A DNA stretch of 64,000 bases, taken from contig NZ_UQBH01000003.1 in NCBI RefSeq assembly GCF_900539295.1, forward strand, positions 62,001 through 126,000. The letters run 5' to 3'. Both the position numbers and the translations under genes were made by a program. Position 1 is the stretch's first letter. Each line of letters begins with the position of its first letter. This DNA comes from an uncultured Megasphaera sp. Its GTDB lineage: Bacteria; Bacillota; Negativicutes; Veillonellales; Megasphaeraceae. Positions 8,742 to 19,068 of this stretch are shown here, one piece after another. The notes below the pieces were generated by a model. That model made no database searches, was not told the DNA's origin, and saw only the letters and a program-made list of their open reading frames with translations.

Positions 8742-10070
8742 ATGGATTTTCAGCGCAATCAATTTTATCATATTATATCCTACGGCTGTCAGGCCAATGT
8801 GTCTGACAGTGAGCACTATGCAGGCCAGTTGGAAGCCTTGGGCTACCACCACACGGAAGACCTCGACATGGCCGACGTCATCTTGGTCAACACCTGCTGC
8901 GTCCGGGAAACGGCGGAAGATAAGACCTTGGGGAAAATCGGCGAATTCAAGCATTTGAAGGCCAAAAACCCAGATCTCATCATCGCCATCACGGGCTGCA
9001 TGGCTCAGGAGTGGCAGGATAAGCTCTTTAAGCGGGCGCCGCATATCGACCTGGTCATTGGGACCCACAACATTCATAAACTCATTGAGCTCATCGAAAA
9101 GCGAAACAGCAAGAAGGCCCACTACATGGAAGCCGATATGAGTCTGCCGGCTTTCCACGATATGCCGGTCAAGCGCTTTCAAAATTTCTTTGCCTGGATT
9201 CCCATTATGAACGGCTGCAATAAGTTCTGCACCTACTGCATCGTGCCCTACGTCCGGGGCCGCGAAGTGAGCCGTCCCATTGAGGCCATCGTCGAAGAAA
9301 TCAAGAAAGTCGCCGCTGAAGGCTATAAGGAAATTACCCTTCTCGGCCAGAACGTCAATTCTTACGGCCTCGACTTAAAGGACGGAACGGATTTTTCCAA
9401 GCTTGTCCGGGCTGTCGATGACATTGACGGTATCGAACGGGTCCGCTATATGACCAGTCACCCGAAGGACATGACTTTTGCCATGATCGATGCCATTGCC
9501 GAAAGCAAGAAAATCGTCAATCACATGCATCTTCCCATTCAGTGCGGGTCCGATGAACTCTTAAAGAAGATGAACCGCGGTTATACGACGGAACATTATT
9601 TGGAACTCGTCGACTACGCCAGAAAGCGCATGCCCGACCTGGTACTGACGACGGATATCATCGTCGGCTTCCCCGGGGAAACGGAGGCCATGTTCCAGGA
9701 TACGCTTGAGCTCTTGAAGCGCGTCCAGTACGACATGGCTTATACCTTCATTTATTCGCCGCGAACGGGAACGCCGGCAGCGACGATGGAAAACCAGATT
9801 CCCCAGGATGAAAAGAGCCGCCGTCTGCAGCGCCTGATGGATGTCCAAAACGTATACAGCTTACAGAAAAATAAAGAGATGGAGAACCGCGTCTACGACG
9901 TCATCGTCGAAGGTCCGACGAAGAATGACGCCGGTCATTGGTTTGGCCGGACTACGGGCAATAAGATGATTATTTGGGAAAATGACGGGTCCGTCGCCAT
10001 CGGCGATACCGTCCCCGTCGCCGTCGACAAAGGCCAGACGTGGGTTCTCAAAGGCCACTTAGTACACTAA
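8742..10070 (+). CDS. miaB: tRNA-2-methylthio-N6-dimethylallyladenosine synthase
   Basis: MiaB is a radical-SAM methylthiotransferase that adds the 2-methylthio group to i6A37 of tRNA. The 442-residue product has the three UPF0004 cysteines (YGCQAN near residue 15, NTCCVRE near 51, TGCMAQ near 87), the radical-SAM motif CNKFCTYCIVPY near 160, and a C-terminal TRAM domain ending at VLKGHLVH. MiaA, which makes its i6A substrate, lies five genes downstream in the same run. Confidence 0.95.
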   Translation: MDFQRNQFYHIISYGCQANVSDSEHYAGQLEALGYHHTEDLDMADVILVNTCCVRETAEDKTLGKIGEFKHLKAKNPDLIIAITGCMAQEWQDKLFKRAPHIDLVIGTHNIHKLIELIEKRNSKKAHYMEADMSLPAFHDMPVKRFQNFFAWIPIMNGCNKFCTYCIVPYVRGREVSRPIEAIVEEIKKVAAEGYKEITLLGQNVNSYGLDLKDGTDFSKLVRAVDDIDGIERVRYMTSHPKDMTFAMIDAIAESKKIVNHMHLPIQCGSDELLKKMNRGYTTEHYLELVDYARKRMPDLVLTTDIIVGFPGETEAMFQDTLELLKRVQYDMAYTFIYSPRTGTPAATMENQIPQDEKSRRLQRLMDVQNVYSLQKNKEMENRVYDVIVEGPTKNDAGHWFGRTTGNKMIIWENDGSVAIGDTVPVAVDKGQTWVLKGHLVH

Positions 10071-10083
10071 GGAAGGTGAGACT

Positions 10084-12681
10084 TTGGCAGGGAAAAAATT
10101 AACGCCCATGATGGAGCAGTACATGGAAGTCAAAGAGCAGTGCCAAGATAAAATCCTCTTTTTCCGCCTCGGCGACTTCTATGAAATGTTTTTTGACGAT
10201 GCCTTGACGGTATCGCGCGAACTCGATTTGACATTGACCGGCCGGGCCGGCGGCAATAAGGAGAAAATCCCTATGTGCGGCGTCCCCTTTCATTCGGCCG
10301 ATACCTATATTGAGCGCTTAGTCCAGAAAGGGTATAAAGTTGCGATTTGTGAGCAGATAGAAGATCCGAAACTGGCTAAAGGCATCGTCAAACGGAAGAT
10401 CATCAAGGTCATCACGCCGGGGACGATTACCCTTGAAAACGCCGTCGCATCGAAACAGAACAACTATATCGGCTGCCTGACTGAAGGACAGGGCATCATT
10501 TCCATTGCCCTGACCGACGTTACGACCGGCGAATGCCTGTGGGCTGACTGCGCTGCCTCCGAGATGGGCGACGTGTTGTTTGACATCCTTGCCGTCTACG
10601 AGCCGAGCGAACTCATCTATGCCCACATGGACGAGCATATGGAAAAGGTTCAGCGCTATCTGAAAGGGCACCTTTCCCAGTGCACGGTGACGGCCTTTGC
10701 CGTCGATGACGATGTTGACTATCGGGAACAGGCACGGCCGTATTTTCAGCCGGAATCCTTTGCCGCTGCTGCCCGGGCCGGCGCCTGCATCGGCATGCTC
10801 CTGGCTTATGTCAGCGACGTCATGCAGTCCGATGTGTCCCACATCAATTCGTTAGAACATATCGACAATGAACGGCGCCTGGTCATCGACGCCGCCAGCC
10901 TGCGCCATTTGGAAGTTACCCAGAATGTCCGCGACGGCGGCCGCCGGGGGACCCTCCTCGACGTCCTCGACAAGACCAATACGGCCATGGGCGGAAGGCT
11001 TCTTCGCAAGTGGTTAGAAGCACCGCTCATCCGCATCGCCGATATTACGCGGCGTCAAGATGCCGTAGAAGACCTGGTCCTCCACGACATCATGCGCCAG
11101 GACCTGGCCGACGTCCTCGACCGGATTTACGATTTCGAACGGATTTTGACGCGTATCGAAACGGGGACGGCGACGCCGAAGGACATGGTTGCCCTGCGCG
11201 AATCTTTGGCTGTCATTCCTCAATTGAAAGAGGTCTTGTCCGGTGCCGAAGCCGATTTGCTGCACAGTCTCAATGGCCGACTGGAAACCCATGACGACGT
11301 CTACGACCTCTTATGCCGGGGCATCAAGGATGAACCGGGGTTGGTTATCCGCAACGGCGGCGTCATCAAAAACGGCTTTTCGCCGGATCTCGATGAAATC
11401 CGCTCCATTGCCGCCAACAGCCATGCCTTTTTGCAGCAGTTAGAAGAAGCGGAAAAAGAAAAGACCGGTATTAAGCTGAAAATCGGCTATACTAAGGTTT
11501 TCGGCTATTACTTTGAAATTTCCCATTCCAACACAAAACCGATTCCCGATTACTACGTGCGCAAGCAGACATTGGTCAATGCCGAACGCTATATTACGCC
11601 GGAGCTGAAGGAATTTGAAATAAAGGCCCTGACCAGTCAGGAACGGATGCTGGAATTAGAATACAAATTGTTCGGCGACATCCGCCGTGACATTCAGGCC
11701 CACATCCCGGACATGCAGGAAACGGCCCGAGCCATCGCCCGCATCGACTGCCTGTACAGCTTGGCAGAAGCGGCCTATGACAACCGTTACGTCCGGCCGG
11801 CCCTCAATACTAAGGCAGCCGTTCGCATCAAAGACGGCCGCCACCCCATTGTAGAGCAGTATTTAAAAGATGAATTGTTCGTCCCCAACGACGTCAACTT
11901 AAATCACGACGACCACGAAATCCTGGTCATTACAGGCCCCAACATGGCCGGTAAATCGACGTATATGCGCCAAGTGGCCGTATTGGTCCTCATGGCCCAG
12001 GCCGGCTCTTTTATACCGGCCAAGGAAGCGTCAATCTGCCCGGTAGACCGCATCTTTACCCGTATCGGCGCCAGCGACGATATCTTGACCGGCCAGAGTA
12101 CCTTCATGGTGGAAATGAAAGAAGTGTCCTACATCTTAAAGCACGCCACCAGCCGCAGCCTGCTCATCCTCGATGAAATCGGCCGCGGAACGAGTACCTT
12201 TGACGGCATGTCCATTGCTCGGGCGGTCATCGAATACTGCCTAAAAAACGTCCATGGCCTGACCTTGTTTGCTACCCATTATCACGAGCTCATCGCCATG
12301 GCCGACGACTCGCCGAAGATTAAGAATTACACCGTTGCCGTCAAGGAACGAGGGAAACACATCAAGTTCCTGCGCCGCATCGTGCCCGGCGGCGCCGACC
12401 GCAGTTACGGCCTCCACGTCGCACGGCTGGCAGGCCTTCCGGAAAGCCTCTTGAAGCGGGCTGATGTCATCCTCGAAGAACTTGAACAGCAAGGCGGCGG
12501 GATGATGCCGGCGAGACCCGTTGTCGTTACCGAGCCGTCGCCTATGGGGGACAGCCTCTTTTCGAGTCCCGTTATCGACAAGCTGCTCGGCGTCGATGTG
12601 AGCAGCATGACGCCTATCGAAGCGATTTCTTTCTTATATAGTCTGCAAAAAGATGCCAAAGAGGGAAGTGGAATCCATTGA
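10084..12681 (+). CDS. mutS: DNA mismatch repair protein MutS
   Basis: MutS recognises mismatches and signals to MutL. The 865-residue product starts from a TTG after GGAAGGTGAGAC. It has the mismatch-reading motif FFRLGDFYEMF near residue 25, connector and lever/clamp domains, and the ATPase with Walker A TGPNMAGKSTY near 618, LLILDEIGRGTSTFDG near 695 and FATHYHEL near 730. Full family length. The stop overlaps the mutL start by 4 bases. Confidence 0.97.
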   Translation: MAGKKLTPMMEQYMEVKEQCQDKILFFRLGDFYEMFFDDALTVSRELDLTLTGRAGGNKEKIPMCGVPFHSADTYIERLVQKGYKVAICEQIEDPKLAKGIVKRKIIKVITPGTITLENAVASKQNNYIGCLTEGQGIISIALTDVTTGECLWADCAASEMGDVLFDILAVYEPSELIYAHMDEHMEKVQRYLKGHLSQCTVTAFAVDDDVDYREQARPYFQPESFAAAARAGACIGMLLAYVSDVMQSDVSHINSLEHIDNERRLVIDAASLRHLEVTQNVRDGGRRGTLLDVLDKTNTAMGGRLLRKWLEAPLIRIADITRRQDAVEDLVLHDIMRQDLADVLDRIYDFERILTRIETGTATPKDMVALRESLAVIPQLKEVLSGAEADLLHSLNGRLETHDDVYDLLCRGIKDEPGLVIRNGGVIKNGFSPDLDEIRSIAANSHAFLQQLEEAEKEKTGIKLKIGYTKVFGYYFEISHSNTKPIPDYYVRKQTLVNAERYITPELKEFEIKALTSQERMLELEYKLFGDIRRDIQAHIPDMQETARAIARIDCLYSLAEAAYDNRYVRPALNTKAAVRIKDGRHPIVEQYLKDELFVPNDVNLNHDDHEILVITGPNMAGKSTYMRQVAVLVLMAQAGSFIPAKEASICPVDRIFTRIGASDDILTGQSTFMVEMKEVSYILKHATSRSLLILDEIGRGTSTFDGMSIARAVIEYCLKNVHGLTLFATHYHELIAMADDSPKIKNYTVAVKERGKHIKFLRRIVPGGADRSYGLHVARLAGLPESLLKRADVILEELEQQGGGMMPARPVVVTEPSPMGDSLFSSPVIDKLLGVDVSSMTPIEAISFLYSLQKDAKEGSGIH

Positions 12682-14660
12682 GTTCAATCATTCATGTCTT
12701 AGATGAAGCAACGCGCAATAAAATAGCTGCCGGTGAAGTCGTCGAACGGCCGGCGTCGTGTATTAAAGAGCTCGTCGAAAATGCCATCGATGCCGGCGCC
12801 GGTGCCGTTGAAGTGGAAATCGCCGACGGTGGCCAATCCTATATGCGGGTTACCGACGACGGCTGCGGCATGAGTGCCGAAGATGCCAAAAAGTGCATCA
12901 TCCGCCACGGGACGAGTAAAATCAGTTCCGTCGAAGATATCTTTTCCATTACGTCCTTAGGATTTCGCGGGGAAGCCGTGCCCAGTATTGCCGCCGTTTC
13001 GCACATGCAGATTACGACCCGTCAGGAAGGTGACGACTTTGCAACCCATCTCCTCCTCGACGGCGGCGTCATTACGGCAGAAGACCAGGCCGGCGCTCCC
13101 GTCGGGACGACGATGGAAGTAAGCGATCTCTTCTACAATACGCCGGCGCGGCGGAAGTTCCTAAAGAGCGAGCGGACGGAAAGCTCCAAAATTTCTGAAA
13201 TGGTGACCAAATTGGCCTTAGCCAACCCGTCCATTGCCTTTACTTTTACCAATAACGGCCGTACGACGATGAAGACCGGAGGTACCGGCGATCTGCGGGA
13301 GACGATTGCCAACATTTACGGTGCCCAAGTGGCCCGTGAAGTCTTTGCCATCTCCTATGATCAAGACGGGATTACCATCGAAGGCTACGTCGGAAAACCG
13401 TCGGTCCTAAAGAGCAACCGCGGCTGGCAGACGTGCATCGTCAATCAGCGCATCGTCCACAACCCCTTGATGTTCAAGGCCATCGACAACGCCTACCATG
13501 CCATGCTGCCCAAATCGGGCTATCCCTTTGCCATGCTCCACCTCCGCGTCGACCCGGCCGTCATTGACGTCAACGTCCATCCGGCTAAGACGGAAATTAA
13601 ATTCTCTGACGAACAGGCCGTCTATCGAGCCATTTACCGCAGCATCGTAACGGCTCTCGTGGCTCAGGAAAAGCCGGAAGATATGGCCAAGACCATTGAG
13701 CCGCCGTCGCAAGAAAAGACGATAGAACGACCGGCTGTCGAGGAAATACGCCTTGGGGCTTCAGAAGCGGCGCCTGTCGTAAAGGCCTTTACACCGATGA
13801 CAGAAGCTCCCAAACCGGCGATTCCGACGCTCTTTGAAGGGGAGCGCAAAGTTATTCCTCCGGAAGAAAAAGATGCCCTGCGGGAAGAATCGCGTCCGAC
13901 CCTTTCCTTTACCAGTCGGCCTGCTTCGTCTTTTCCTCGAACGGAGCGGAACTATGAACCGCCGTCTCGTTCGAGCGACAGCAGCCGCCTCTTTTCAGAG
14001 GCCTTGGCTCAGCACGGCCAGGGCGGCGCGACGGAAGCCGTTGCGGCAGGGCCTGGGGAAGAGGTGCCGAAAATCGTCTTTGAAGGCGATGACGACGTTT
14101 TCATTCCCCTCGGCGTCGTAGCCGACTGCTTCATCGTTGCCAAGAAAGGGCAGGATCTGTACATCGTCGACGAGCACGCGGCCCACGAACGAATTCGCTA
14201 CGATACCTTCTGCCGTCGCGTCGAACGGATGCCGAGTCAGCAGCTGTTGACGCCGGAATTCATCGAAGTCGACGGCGACGACATGAACCTCCTCTTAGAG
14301 CGGCAGGATGTCTTTTCCGACCTGGGCTATGCCTATTCCGAAGCCGGGCCGTCGACTCTTCGTATCGAAGAAGTCCCCTGCGACCTGCAGAGCAGCGACA
14401 TCGCCGATTCCTTGAAGGATATCTGCCAGCTCCTCCACGATCAGAAGGAGCCCGATAAGGCCATGGTCCGCCACCGCTCCCTGGCTTATCTCTCGTGTCA
14501 CGGTGCCGTAAAGGCCGGAGACCGCCTCAACATTCGGCAGATGAAGCAGCTTCTGGACGATCTCTTCCATACAGAAAAGCCATACGTCTGCCCCCATGGC
14601 CGGCCGATCATCATCCGCTTTACGCCAAAAGAATTGGCTCATCTCTTTAAACGGACATGA
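12678..14660 (+). CDS. mutL: DNA mismatch repair protein MutL
   Basis: MutL is the GHKL ATPase that couples MutS to strand incision. The 660-residue product begins with a TTG overlapping mutS by 4 bases. GHKL motifs ELVENAIDAGA, DDGCGM, HGTSKI and GFRGEA lie in the first 100 residues. A poorly conserved Pro/Ser-rich linker spans about 335-470. The C-terminal domain contains VDEHAAHERIRYD, the endonuclease-type motif region, and SCHGAVKAGD and CPHGRPIII near the end. These suggest the methyl-independent, nicking form of MutL. Confidence 0.96.
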   Translation: MSSIIHVLDEATRNKIAAGEVVERPASCIKELVENAIDAGAGAVEVEIADGGQSYMRVTDDGCGMSAEDAKKCIIRHGTSKISSVEDIFSITSLGFRGEAVPSIAAVSHMQITTRQEGDDFATHLLLDGGVITAEDQAGAPVGTTMEVSDLFYNTPARRKFLKSERTESSKISEMVTKLALANPSIAFTFTNNGRTTMKTGGTGDLRETIANIYGAQVAREVFAISYDQDGITIEGYVGKPSVLKSNRGWQTCIVNQRIVHNPLMFKAIDNAYHAMLPKSGYPFAMLHLRVDPAVIDVNVHPAKTEIKFSDEQAVYRAIYRSIVTALVAQEKPEDMAKTIEPPSQEKTIERPAVEEIRLGASEAAPVVKAFTPMTEAPKPAIPTLFEGERKVIPPEEKDALREESRPTLSFTSRPASSFPRTERNYEPPSRSSDSSRLFSEALAQHGQGGATEAVAAGPGEEVPKIVFEGDDDVFIPLGVVADCFIVAKKGQDLYIVDEHAAHERIRYDTFCRRVERMPSQQLLTPEFIEVDGDDMNLLLERQDVFSDLGYAYSEAGPSTLRIEEVPCDLQSSDIADSLKDICQLLHDQKEPDKAMVRHRSLAYLSCHGAVKAGDRLNIRQMKQLLDDLFHTEKPYVCPHGRPIIIRFTPKELAHLFKRT

Positions 14661-15466
14661 GGCCCATGATATACGTCGTGCCTTCTTTGAAGGCCAAAGA
14701 AAAATTGCAGGATGAGGGAAGAGCCTGGTCCGAAGAAATGGGTTTTTCCTTTGTGCCGCGGCGAAAGAGGACCATCTCCGATTTGATGGCCGACTACGGG
14801 CCGAATTTTCTCGTCTATTCCTCGCGGGGACCGCAGATCGACCGTCCCGAAGGCAGTCATTTTTTCAGCCTCAATATGGCTGAACTCCGGACGCAGCACA
14901 TCCGAAAGGGCCAGCCGGATCATTTGTTGACGGCCCTTCAGGGCGGGACTCCGGGGGATGTGCCCTTGTCGGTTCTGGACTGCACCTGCGGCTTTGGCGC
15001 CGACTCCATCGTCGCTTCCTTCGGACTTCCCGAGGGATCGGTGGTAGAGGCCTTAGAAGTGTCGCCCCTCCTGGCGGCCGTAACGTCCTGGGGCTTTTCT
15101 CATTTCGTCCATGAAAAGGACGACATCACGGCGGCACTGCGCCGCATTTCCCTTCGCCGCGGCGATTACCGCACTTATCTTAAAAACGATGAGGGCCCTC
15201 ATTACGATGTCCTCTATTTTGACCCCATGTTCCAGCGCCCCGTTGAAGGGAGCTGCCAATTCCAGCCCGTGCGGGCCATTATGAATCACGGCAGTCTTAC
15301 GCCGGACCTCATTGAACAAGCTATTCAGAAGGCGCGGCGCCGGGTCGTCATTAAAGAGCGGGACTTTACGCAGCTGTGCCGGGATTTCCCCCAGGCGAAA
15401 TTGTATGGCGGCAAATACAGCCATATTGGCTATGCCGTATTGGAGTGTGAATCATGGAAAAAGTAA
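14657..15466 (+). CDS. class I SAM-dependent methyltransferase, RsmJ-like
   Basis: The 269-residue product starts at an ATG overlapping the mutL stop (ATGA). Motif I reads LDCTCGFGADSIVAS near residue 97, the acidic loop EALEVS follows, and YFDPMFQRP near 190 is the catalytic DPxF motif of N-methyltransferases. The overall plan resembles RsmJ, which methylates G1516 of 16S rRNA. The neighbouring rRNA and tRNA modification genes fit an RNA substrate, but the target is not shown by sequence. It overlaps miaA by 13 bases. Confidence 0.75.
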   Translation: MRPMIYVVPSLKAKEKLQDEGRAWSEEMGFSFVPRRKRTISDLMADYGPNFLVYSSRGPQIDRPEGSHFFSLNMAELRTQHIRKGQPDHLLTALQGGTPGDVPLSVLDCTCGFGADSIVASFGLPEGSVVEALEVSPLLAAVTSWGFSHFVHEKDDITAALRRISLRRGDYRTYLKNDEGPHYDVLYFDPMFQRPVEGSCQFQPVRAIMNHGSLTPDLIEQAIQKARRRVVIKERDFTQLCRDFPQAKLYGGKYSHIGYAVLECESWKK

Positions 15467-16380
15467 TTGCCATCATCGGTCCGACGGCAGTCGGAAAGAC
15501 GGCCCTCAGCTTTGCTCTGGCCGACCATTACGGAACGGACCTCGTTTCCGGCGATGCTTATCAGATTTATCGCCATATGGATATCGGCACGGCAAAACCG
15601 ACGGCGGATGAACTGGCCCGTTACCGCCATTACCTGATCGACATCGCAGGCCCTGATGAGCCTTATTCAGCGGCTAAATTCTGCAAGATGGCTGGCGAAG
15701 CCATTACGGCTGTTAATAGCGAAGGGAAAATTCCTATCCTCGTCGGCGGTACGGGCCTCTACGTCCAGTCCCTCCTCGAAGGCTATGACTTTCAGACCTC
15801 GCGGATGACGGAAGCCGATAAACGGCGAGCTCAGGCCAAGTTAGAAGGCTTCGATGAGGAAACCCTCAAAGACTATATCCGGAAAGAAACGGATTGGGAG
15901 CCGCCGGACTGGCACGAACTCCTGTCCAACACCCATCGCCTGACCCGGCTGGTCAGCGCCATCGAGCAGGGGGAAGGGCACTCTTTCGTCCGTCAGGGCA
16001 AGGCTCATGACCTCGTCTATGACGCCTATGTCATCGGCCTTCGCCTGCCGCGGGAAGTTTTGTATTCCCGCATCGAAGAGCGGGTCGACGTCATGGTAGA
16101 TGACGGCTGGGTCGATGAAGTCCGGCACCTGTTGGACCTTGGCATTTCTTTGGACAGCCAGGCCATGAAAGCCATTGGCTATCAGGAACTGGGGCAGTAC
16201 GTCCTGGGGCAGATGCCCCTTGACGAGGCCATTCGTCAAATCAAGGCCCGGACGCGGCATTTTGCCAAGCGCCAGCTGACCTGGTTCAAGCGGATGCCAT
16301 ATATTCACTGGTACGATAAGGATCACTATGATAACGAACAAGGATTGATAACCGCTGTTTTGGAGGATATCAATTTTTAG
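15454..16380 (+). CDS. miaA: tRNA dimethylallyltransferase
   Basis: MiaA transfers a dimethylallyl group to A37 of tRNAs reading UNN codons. The 308-residue product shows the P-loop GPTAVGKTAL at residues 9-18, SGDAYQIYRHMDIGTAKP near 32, LVGGTGLYVQSLLEG near 93, and the C-terminal RQLTWFKRMPYIHWYD. The start lies inside the end of the methyltransferase gene, so translation is coupled. Its product is the substrate of MiaB encoded upstream. Confidence 0.96.
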   Translation: MEKVIAIIGPTAVGKTALSFALADHYGTDLVSGDAYQIYRHMDIGTAKPTADELARYRHYLIDIAGPDEPYSAAKFCKMAGEAITAVNSEGKIPILVGGTGLYVQSLLEGYDFQTSRMTEADKRRAQAKLEGFDEETLKDYIRKETDWEPPDWHELLSNTHRLTRLVSAIEQGEGHSFVRQGKAHDLVYDAYVIGLRLPREVLYSRIEERVDVMVDDGWVDEVRHLLDLGISLDSQAMKAIGYQELGQYVLGQMPLDEAIRQIKARTRHFAKRQLTWFKRMPYIHWYDKDHYDNEQGLITAVLEDINF

Positions 16381-16407
16381 CTTATAGATAGAAAGGAATC
16401 AACGACA

Positions 16408-17664
16408 TTGTCTCTGGATTTAGAAGTTTTACGAAAAGAAGCACTGGCACAGTGTGCCCCTCAGTTTGAACGCATTGACACCATTTGTCTGAAAAATACG
16501 GAAAAAGTATTGAAAGCCTATAAGGAAGCTCAAATTTCTTCCTATCAGTTTGCCGGCACGTCGGGTTACGGCTATAGTGACATGGGCCGGGAAAAACTCG
16601 ATGAAGTCTTTGCCCGGGTCTTCAAGGCGGAAAAAGCCTTGGTCCGGCCTCATTTTGTTTCCGGCACCCATGCTTTGGCGACGGTCCTGTTGTCCCTCCT
16701 CCATACGGGGGACCTTATGATGAGCCTCGTCGGGGCTCCTTACGATACGATGCAGGGCGTCATCGGCTATGCCCGCCATACGCCGCACTCCTTGAAAGAA
16801 ATCGGCGTCGCCTACGAAGAAGTTCCTTTGAAGGACAATGCTTATGACCTTTCCGGTATTGAACAGCAGGTCGGCGCAAAGCAGCCGAAACTGGTCCTCA
16901 TCCAGCGTTCTCGCGGCTACAGCACGCGGGCATCGCTCACCATCGAAGATATCGAAAAGATTATCGCCGTCGTCCGAAAAGTCAGCCCGAAGACGATCTG
17001 CTTCGTCGATAACTGCTACGGTGAATTTGCCGCTGAACGGGAACCTATCGAAGCCGGAGCCGATATCATCGCCGGTTCGCTCATCAAGAATCCCGGCGGC
17101 GGTATTGCCCCTACGGGCGGCTATATCGCCGGCAAGACCGAATTAGTCGAAGCCGCAGCCGACTACCTGACGGCTCCGGGACTCGGCGACGAACTCGGTT
17201 CCTATGCTGCCGGTTACCGCCTCTTTTTCCAGGGATTTTTCATGGCGCCTCACGTAACGGCTCAGGCCATTAAAGGGGCAGTCTTTGCAGCTGCCGTTTT
17301 TGAGAAAATGGGCTTTCGCGTATCGCCGGCCGTTACGACGCCCCGCGTCGATTTGATTCAGACTATCTATTTAGAAAACGAGCAGAATATGTGCCTCTTT
17401 TGCCAGGGAATCCAGGGCTTTTCGCCTGTCGATGCTCATGTAACGCCCATTCCTGATGATATGCCGGGCTATGCCGATAAGATTATCATGGCAGCCGGCG
17501 ACTTCGTCCAAGGTTCGTCGATTGAGCTGTCGGCTGACGGTCCCATTCGCGAACCGTACATGATTTACCTCCAAGGGGGCATCGTCTTTGAACACAATGT
17601 ACTGGCCATCTTAAGCGCCGCCCAGTACATCGCCGAACATCGGGAAGGAGCGGCTCATGATTAA
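16408..17664 (+). CDS. ynbB: methionine gamma-lyase family PLP protein (YnbB, 'aluminum resistance' family)
   Basis: The 418-residue product begins with a TTG after GAAAGGAATC. It is a fold-type I PLP enzyme. Visible motifs are FAGTSGYGYSDMGREKLDEV near residue 48, RPHFVSGTHALATVLLSLL near 82, CFVDNCYGEF near 200 and SLIKNPGGGIAPTGGY near 225, where the lysine is the expected PLP anchor. The family is annotated as aluminum resistance or methionine gamma-lyase on weak grounds. It commonly sits beside miaA in Firmicutes. Overlaps rnmV by 8 bases. Confidence 0.88.
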   Translation: MSLDLEVLRKEALAQCAPQFERIDTICLKNTEKVLKAYKEAQISSYQFAGTSGYGYSDMGREKLDEVFARVFKAEKALVRPHFVSGTHALATVLLSLLHTGDLMMSLVGAPYDTMQGVIGYARHTPHSLKEIGVAYEEVPLKDNAYDLSGIEQQVGAKQPKLVLIQRSRGYSTRASLTIEDIEKIIAVVRKVSPKTICFVDNCYGEFAAEREPIEAGADIIAGSLIKNPGGGIAPTGGYIAGKTELVEAAADYLTAPGLGDELGSYAAGYRLFFQGFFMAPHVTAQAIKGAVFAAAVFEKMGFRVSPAVTTPRVDLIQTIYLENEQNMCLFCQGIQGFSPVDAHVTPIPDDMPGYADKIIMAAGDFVQGSSIELSADGPIREPYMIYLQGGIVFEHNVLAILSAAQYIAEHREGAAHD

Positions 17665-18202
17665 GGAAGTCCTCGTCGTCGAAGGAAGGTCTGACGTCGC
17701 CCGTATCCGGGCCAGTCACATTGACGTCGACATGATTACGACCGATGGTTTCAACTTAAAACCCCATACGCTGGATCAGATTCGCTGTGCCTATGAAAAG
17801 CGGGGCATCATCATTTTGACCGATCCCGACCGGGCGGGCGAACAGATTCGAAAGTTTCTGACCGACCGCTTTCCGGAAGCCAAGCACGCCTTTATTCCCC
17901 GGAAGGATGCCATTGCCAACGACGACCTCGGCGTCGAACAGGCTTCTCCTGAAGCCATCCGCCTGGCCTTATCCAAGGTCCGCTCTGCCGTCTATGAGCC
18001 CCAGGAAATCTTTTCCATGAGCGACCTTTCCGGGGCAGGCCTGAACGGCAGTCCTGACGCGTCTGACCGTCGGGCTGAAGTCGGGGCCATTCTCGGCATC
18101 GGCTACGGCAATGCCAAGCAGTTTTTAAAACGATTAAATCATTACGGTGTTACCCGCCAGGAGTGGGACCAGGCTATTCGCCAGATCGATGAGGTGAAAT
18201 AA
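17657..18202 (+). CDS. rnmV: ribonuclease M5
   Basis: RNase M5 matures 5S rRNA in Firmicutes. The 181-residue product has a Toprim domain with VVEGRSDVARI at residues 6-16 (catalytic Glu) and LTDPDRAGEQIRKF near 55 (DxD pair), then FIPRKDAI and the C-terminal substrate-binding part. The start overlaps ynbB and the stop overlaps the rsmA start (TAATG). Confidence 0.94.
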   Translation: MIKEVLVVEGRSDVARIRASHIDVDMITTDGFNLKPHTLDQIRCAYEKRGIIILTDPDRAGEQIRKFLTDRFPEAKHAFIPRKDAIANDDLGVEQASPEAIRLALSKVRSAVYEPQEIFSMSDLSGAGLNGSPDASDRRAEVGAILGIGYGNAKQFLKRLNHYGVTRQEWDQAIRQIDEVK

Positions 18203-19068
18203 TGAAAGAAGTCGACTTATCTAATCCCGACGTCGTCCGCTACGTCGTCAACCGCTTTGGCCTGCGCATGAATAAAAAATTAGGGCAGAACTTCCTCATC
18301 CGTCACAGTGTCGTCGATGACATCGCCGATGCGGCGGATCTCAGTGAAGGCGATCCGGTTCTTGAAATCGGGCCGGGCATCGGCACCCTGACCCAGGCTT
18401 TGGCCGAAACAGGAGCTGCCGTTACGGCTGTCGAATTGGACGATAATCTGCTGCCCGTCCTCGACAAGACACTGGAACACTACGACAACGTCCGAGTCGT
18501 CCACGGGGACATCATGCGTACGGATATCGAAACGCTTATGAACCACAAGCCCTTCAAGGTCTGTGCCAACCTGCCCTATTACATTACGACGCCGATCATC
18601 ATGAAGCTCTTAGAACAGAAACTTCCTATTGAACGGATCGTCGTCATGGTTCAAAAGGAAGTAGCCGAACGGATGGTAGCCGTGCCGGGTCATAAAATCT
18701 ACGGGGCTCTCTCGGTTTCGGTCCAGTACTATACGGAACCGAAGATGCTCTTTGAAATCTCGCCGAAATGCTTCATGCCGGCACCGGAAGTTACGTCGGC
18801 TGTCGTCGCCATGGACGTCCGCCAACAGCCGCCGGTAGAACTGACCGATGAAAAGCGGTTCTTTTCGGTCGTCAAAGCGGCCTTCCAGCAGCGGCGGAAA
18901 ACCTTGTCCAATGCCTTAAAGAATACGGGCATGACTAAGGAACAGATTGCCAAGGTCTTGGAATCTGCATCGATCGACGGTCAGCGCCGGGGTGAAACCT
19001 TGTCGCTCCAAGAATTTGCCGACATCGCCAATGACTGGGTGAAAACGACAAAGGGTGAAACCTTGTAA
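18202..19068 (+). CDS. rsmA: 16S rRNA (adenine(1518)-N6/adenine(1519)-N6)-dimethyltransferase
   Basis: RsmA (KsgA) dimethylates two adenines near the 3' end of 16S rRNA during 30S assembly. The 288-residue product shows KLGQNFLIRHSVVDDIADAA near residue 27, the SAM site LEIGPGIGTLTQALAE near 54, and the catalytic NLPYYITTPI near 118. Pairing with rnmV is the usual Firmicute arrangement. It is the last gene of the run. Confidence 0.96.
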   Translation: MKEVDLSNPDVVRYVVNRFGLRMNKKLGQNFLIRHSVVDDIADAADLSEGDPVLEIGPGIGTLTQALAETGAAVTAVELDDNLLPVLDKTLEHYDNVRVVHGDIMRTDIETLMNHKPFKVCANLPYYITTPIIMKLLEQKLPIERIVVMVQKEVAERMVAVPGHKIYGALSVSVQYYTEPKMLFEISPKCFMPAPEVTSAVVAMDVRQQPPVELTDEKRFFSVVKAAFQQRRKTLSNALKNTGMTKEQIAKVLESASIDGQRRGETLSLQEFADIANDWVKTTKGETL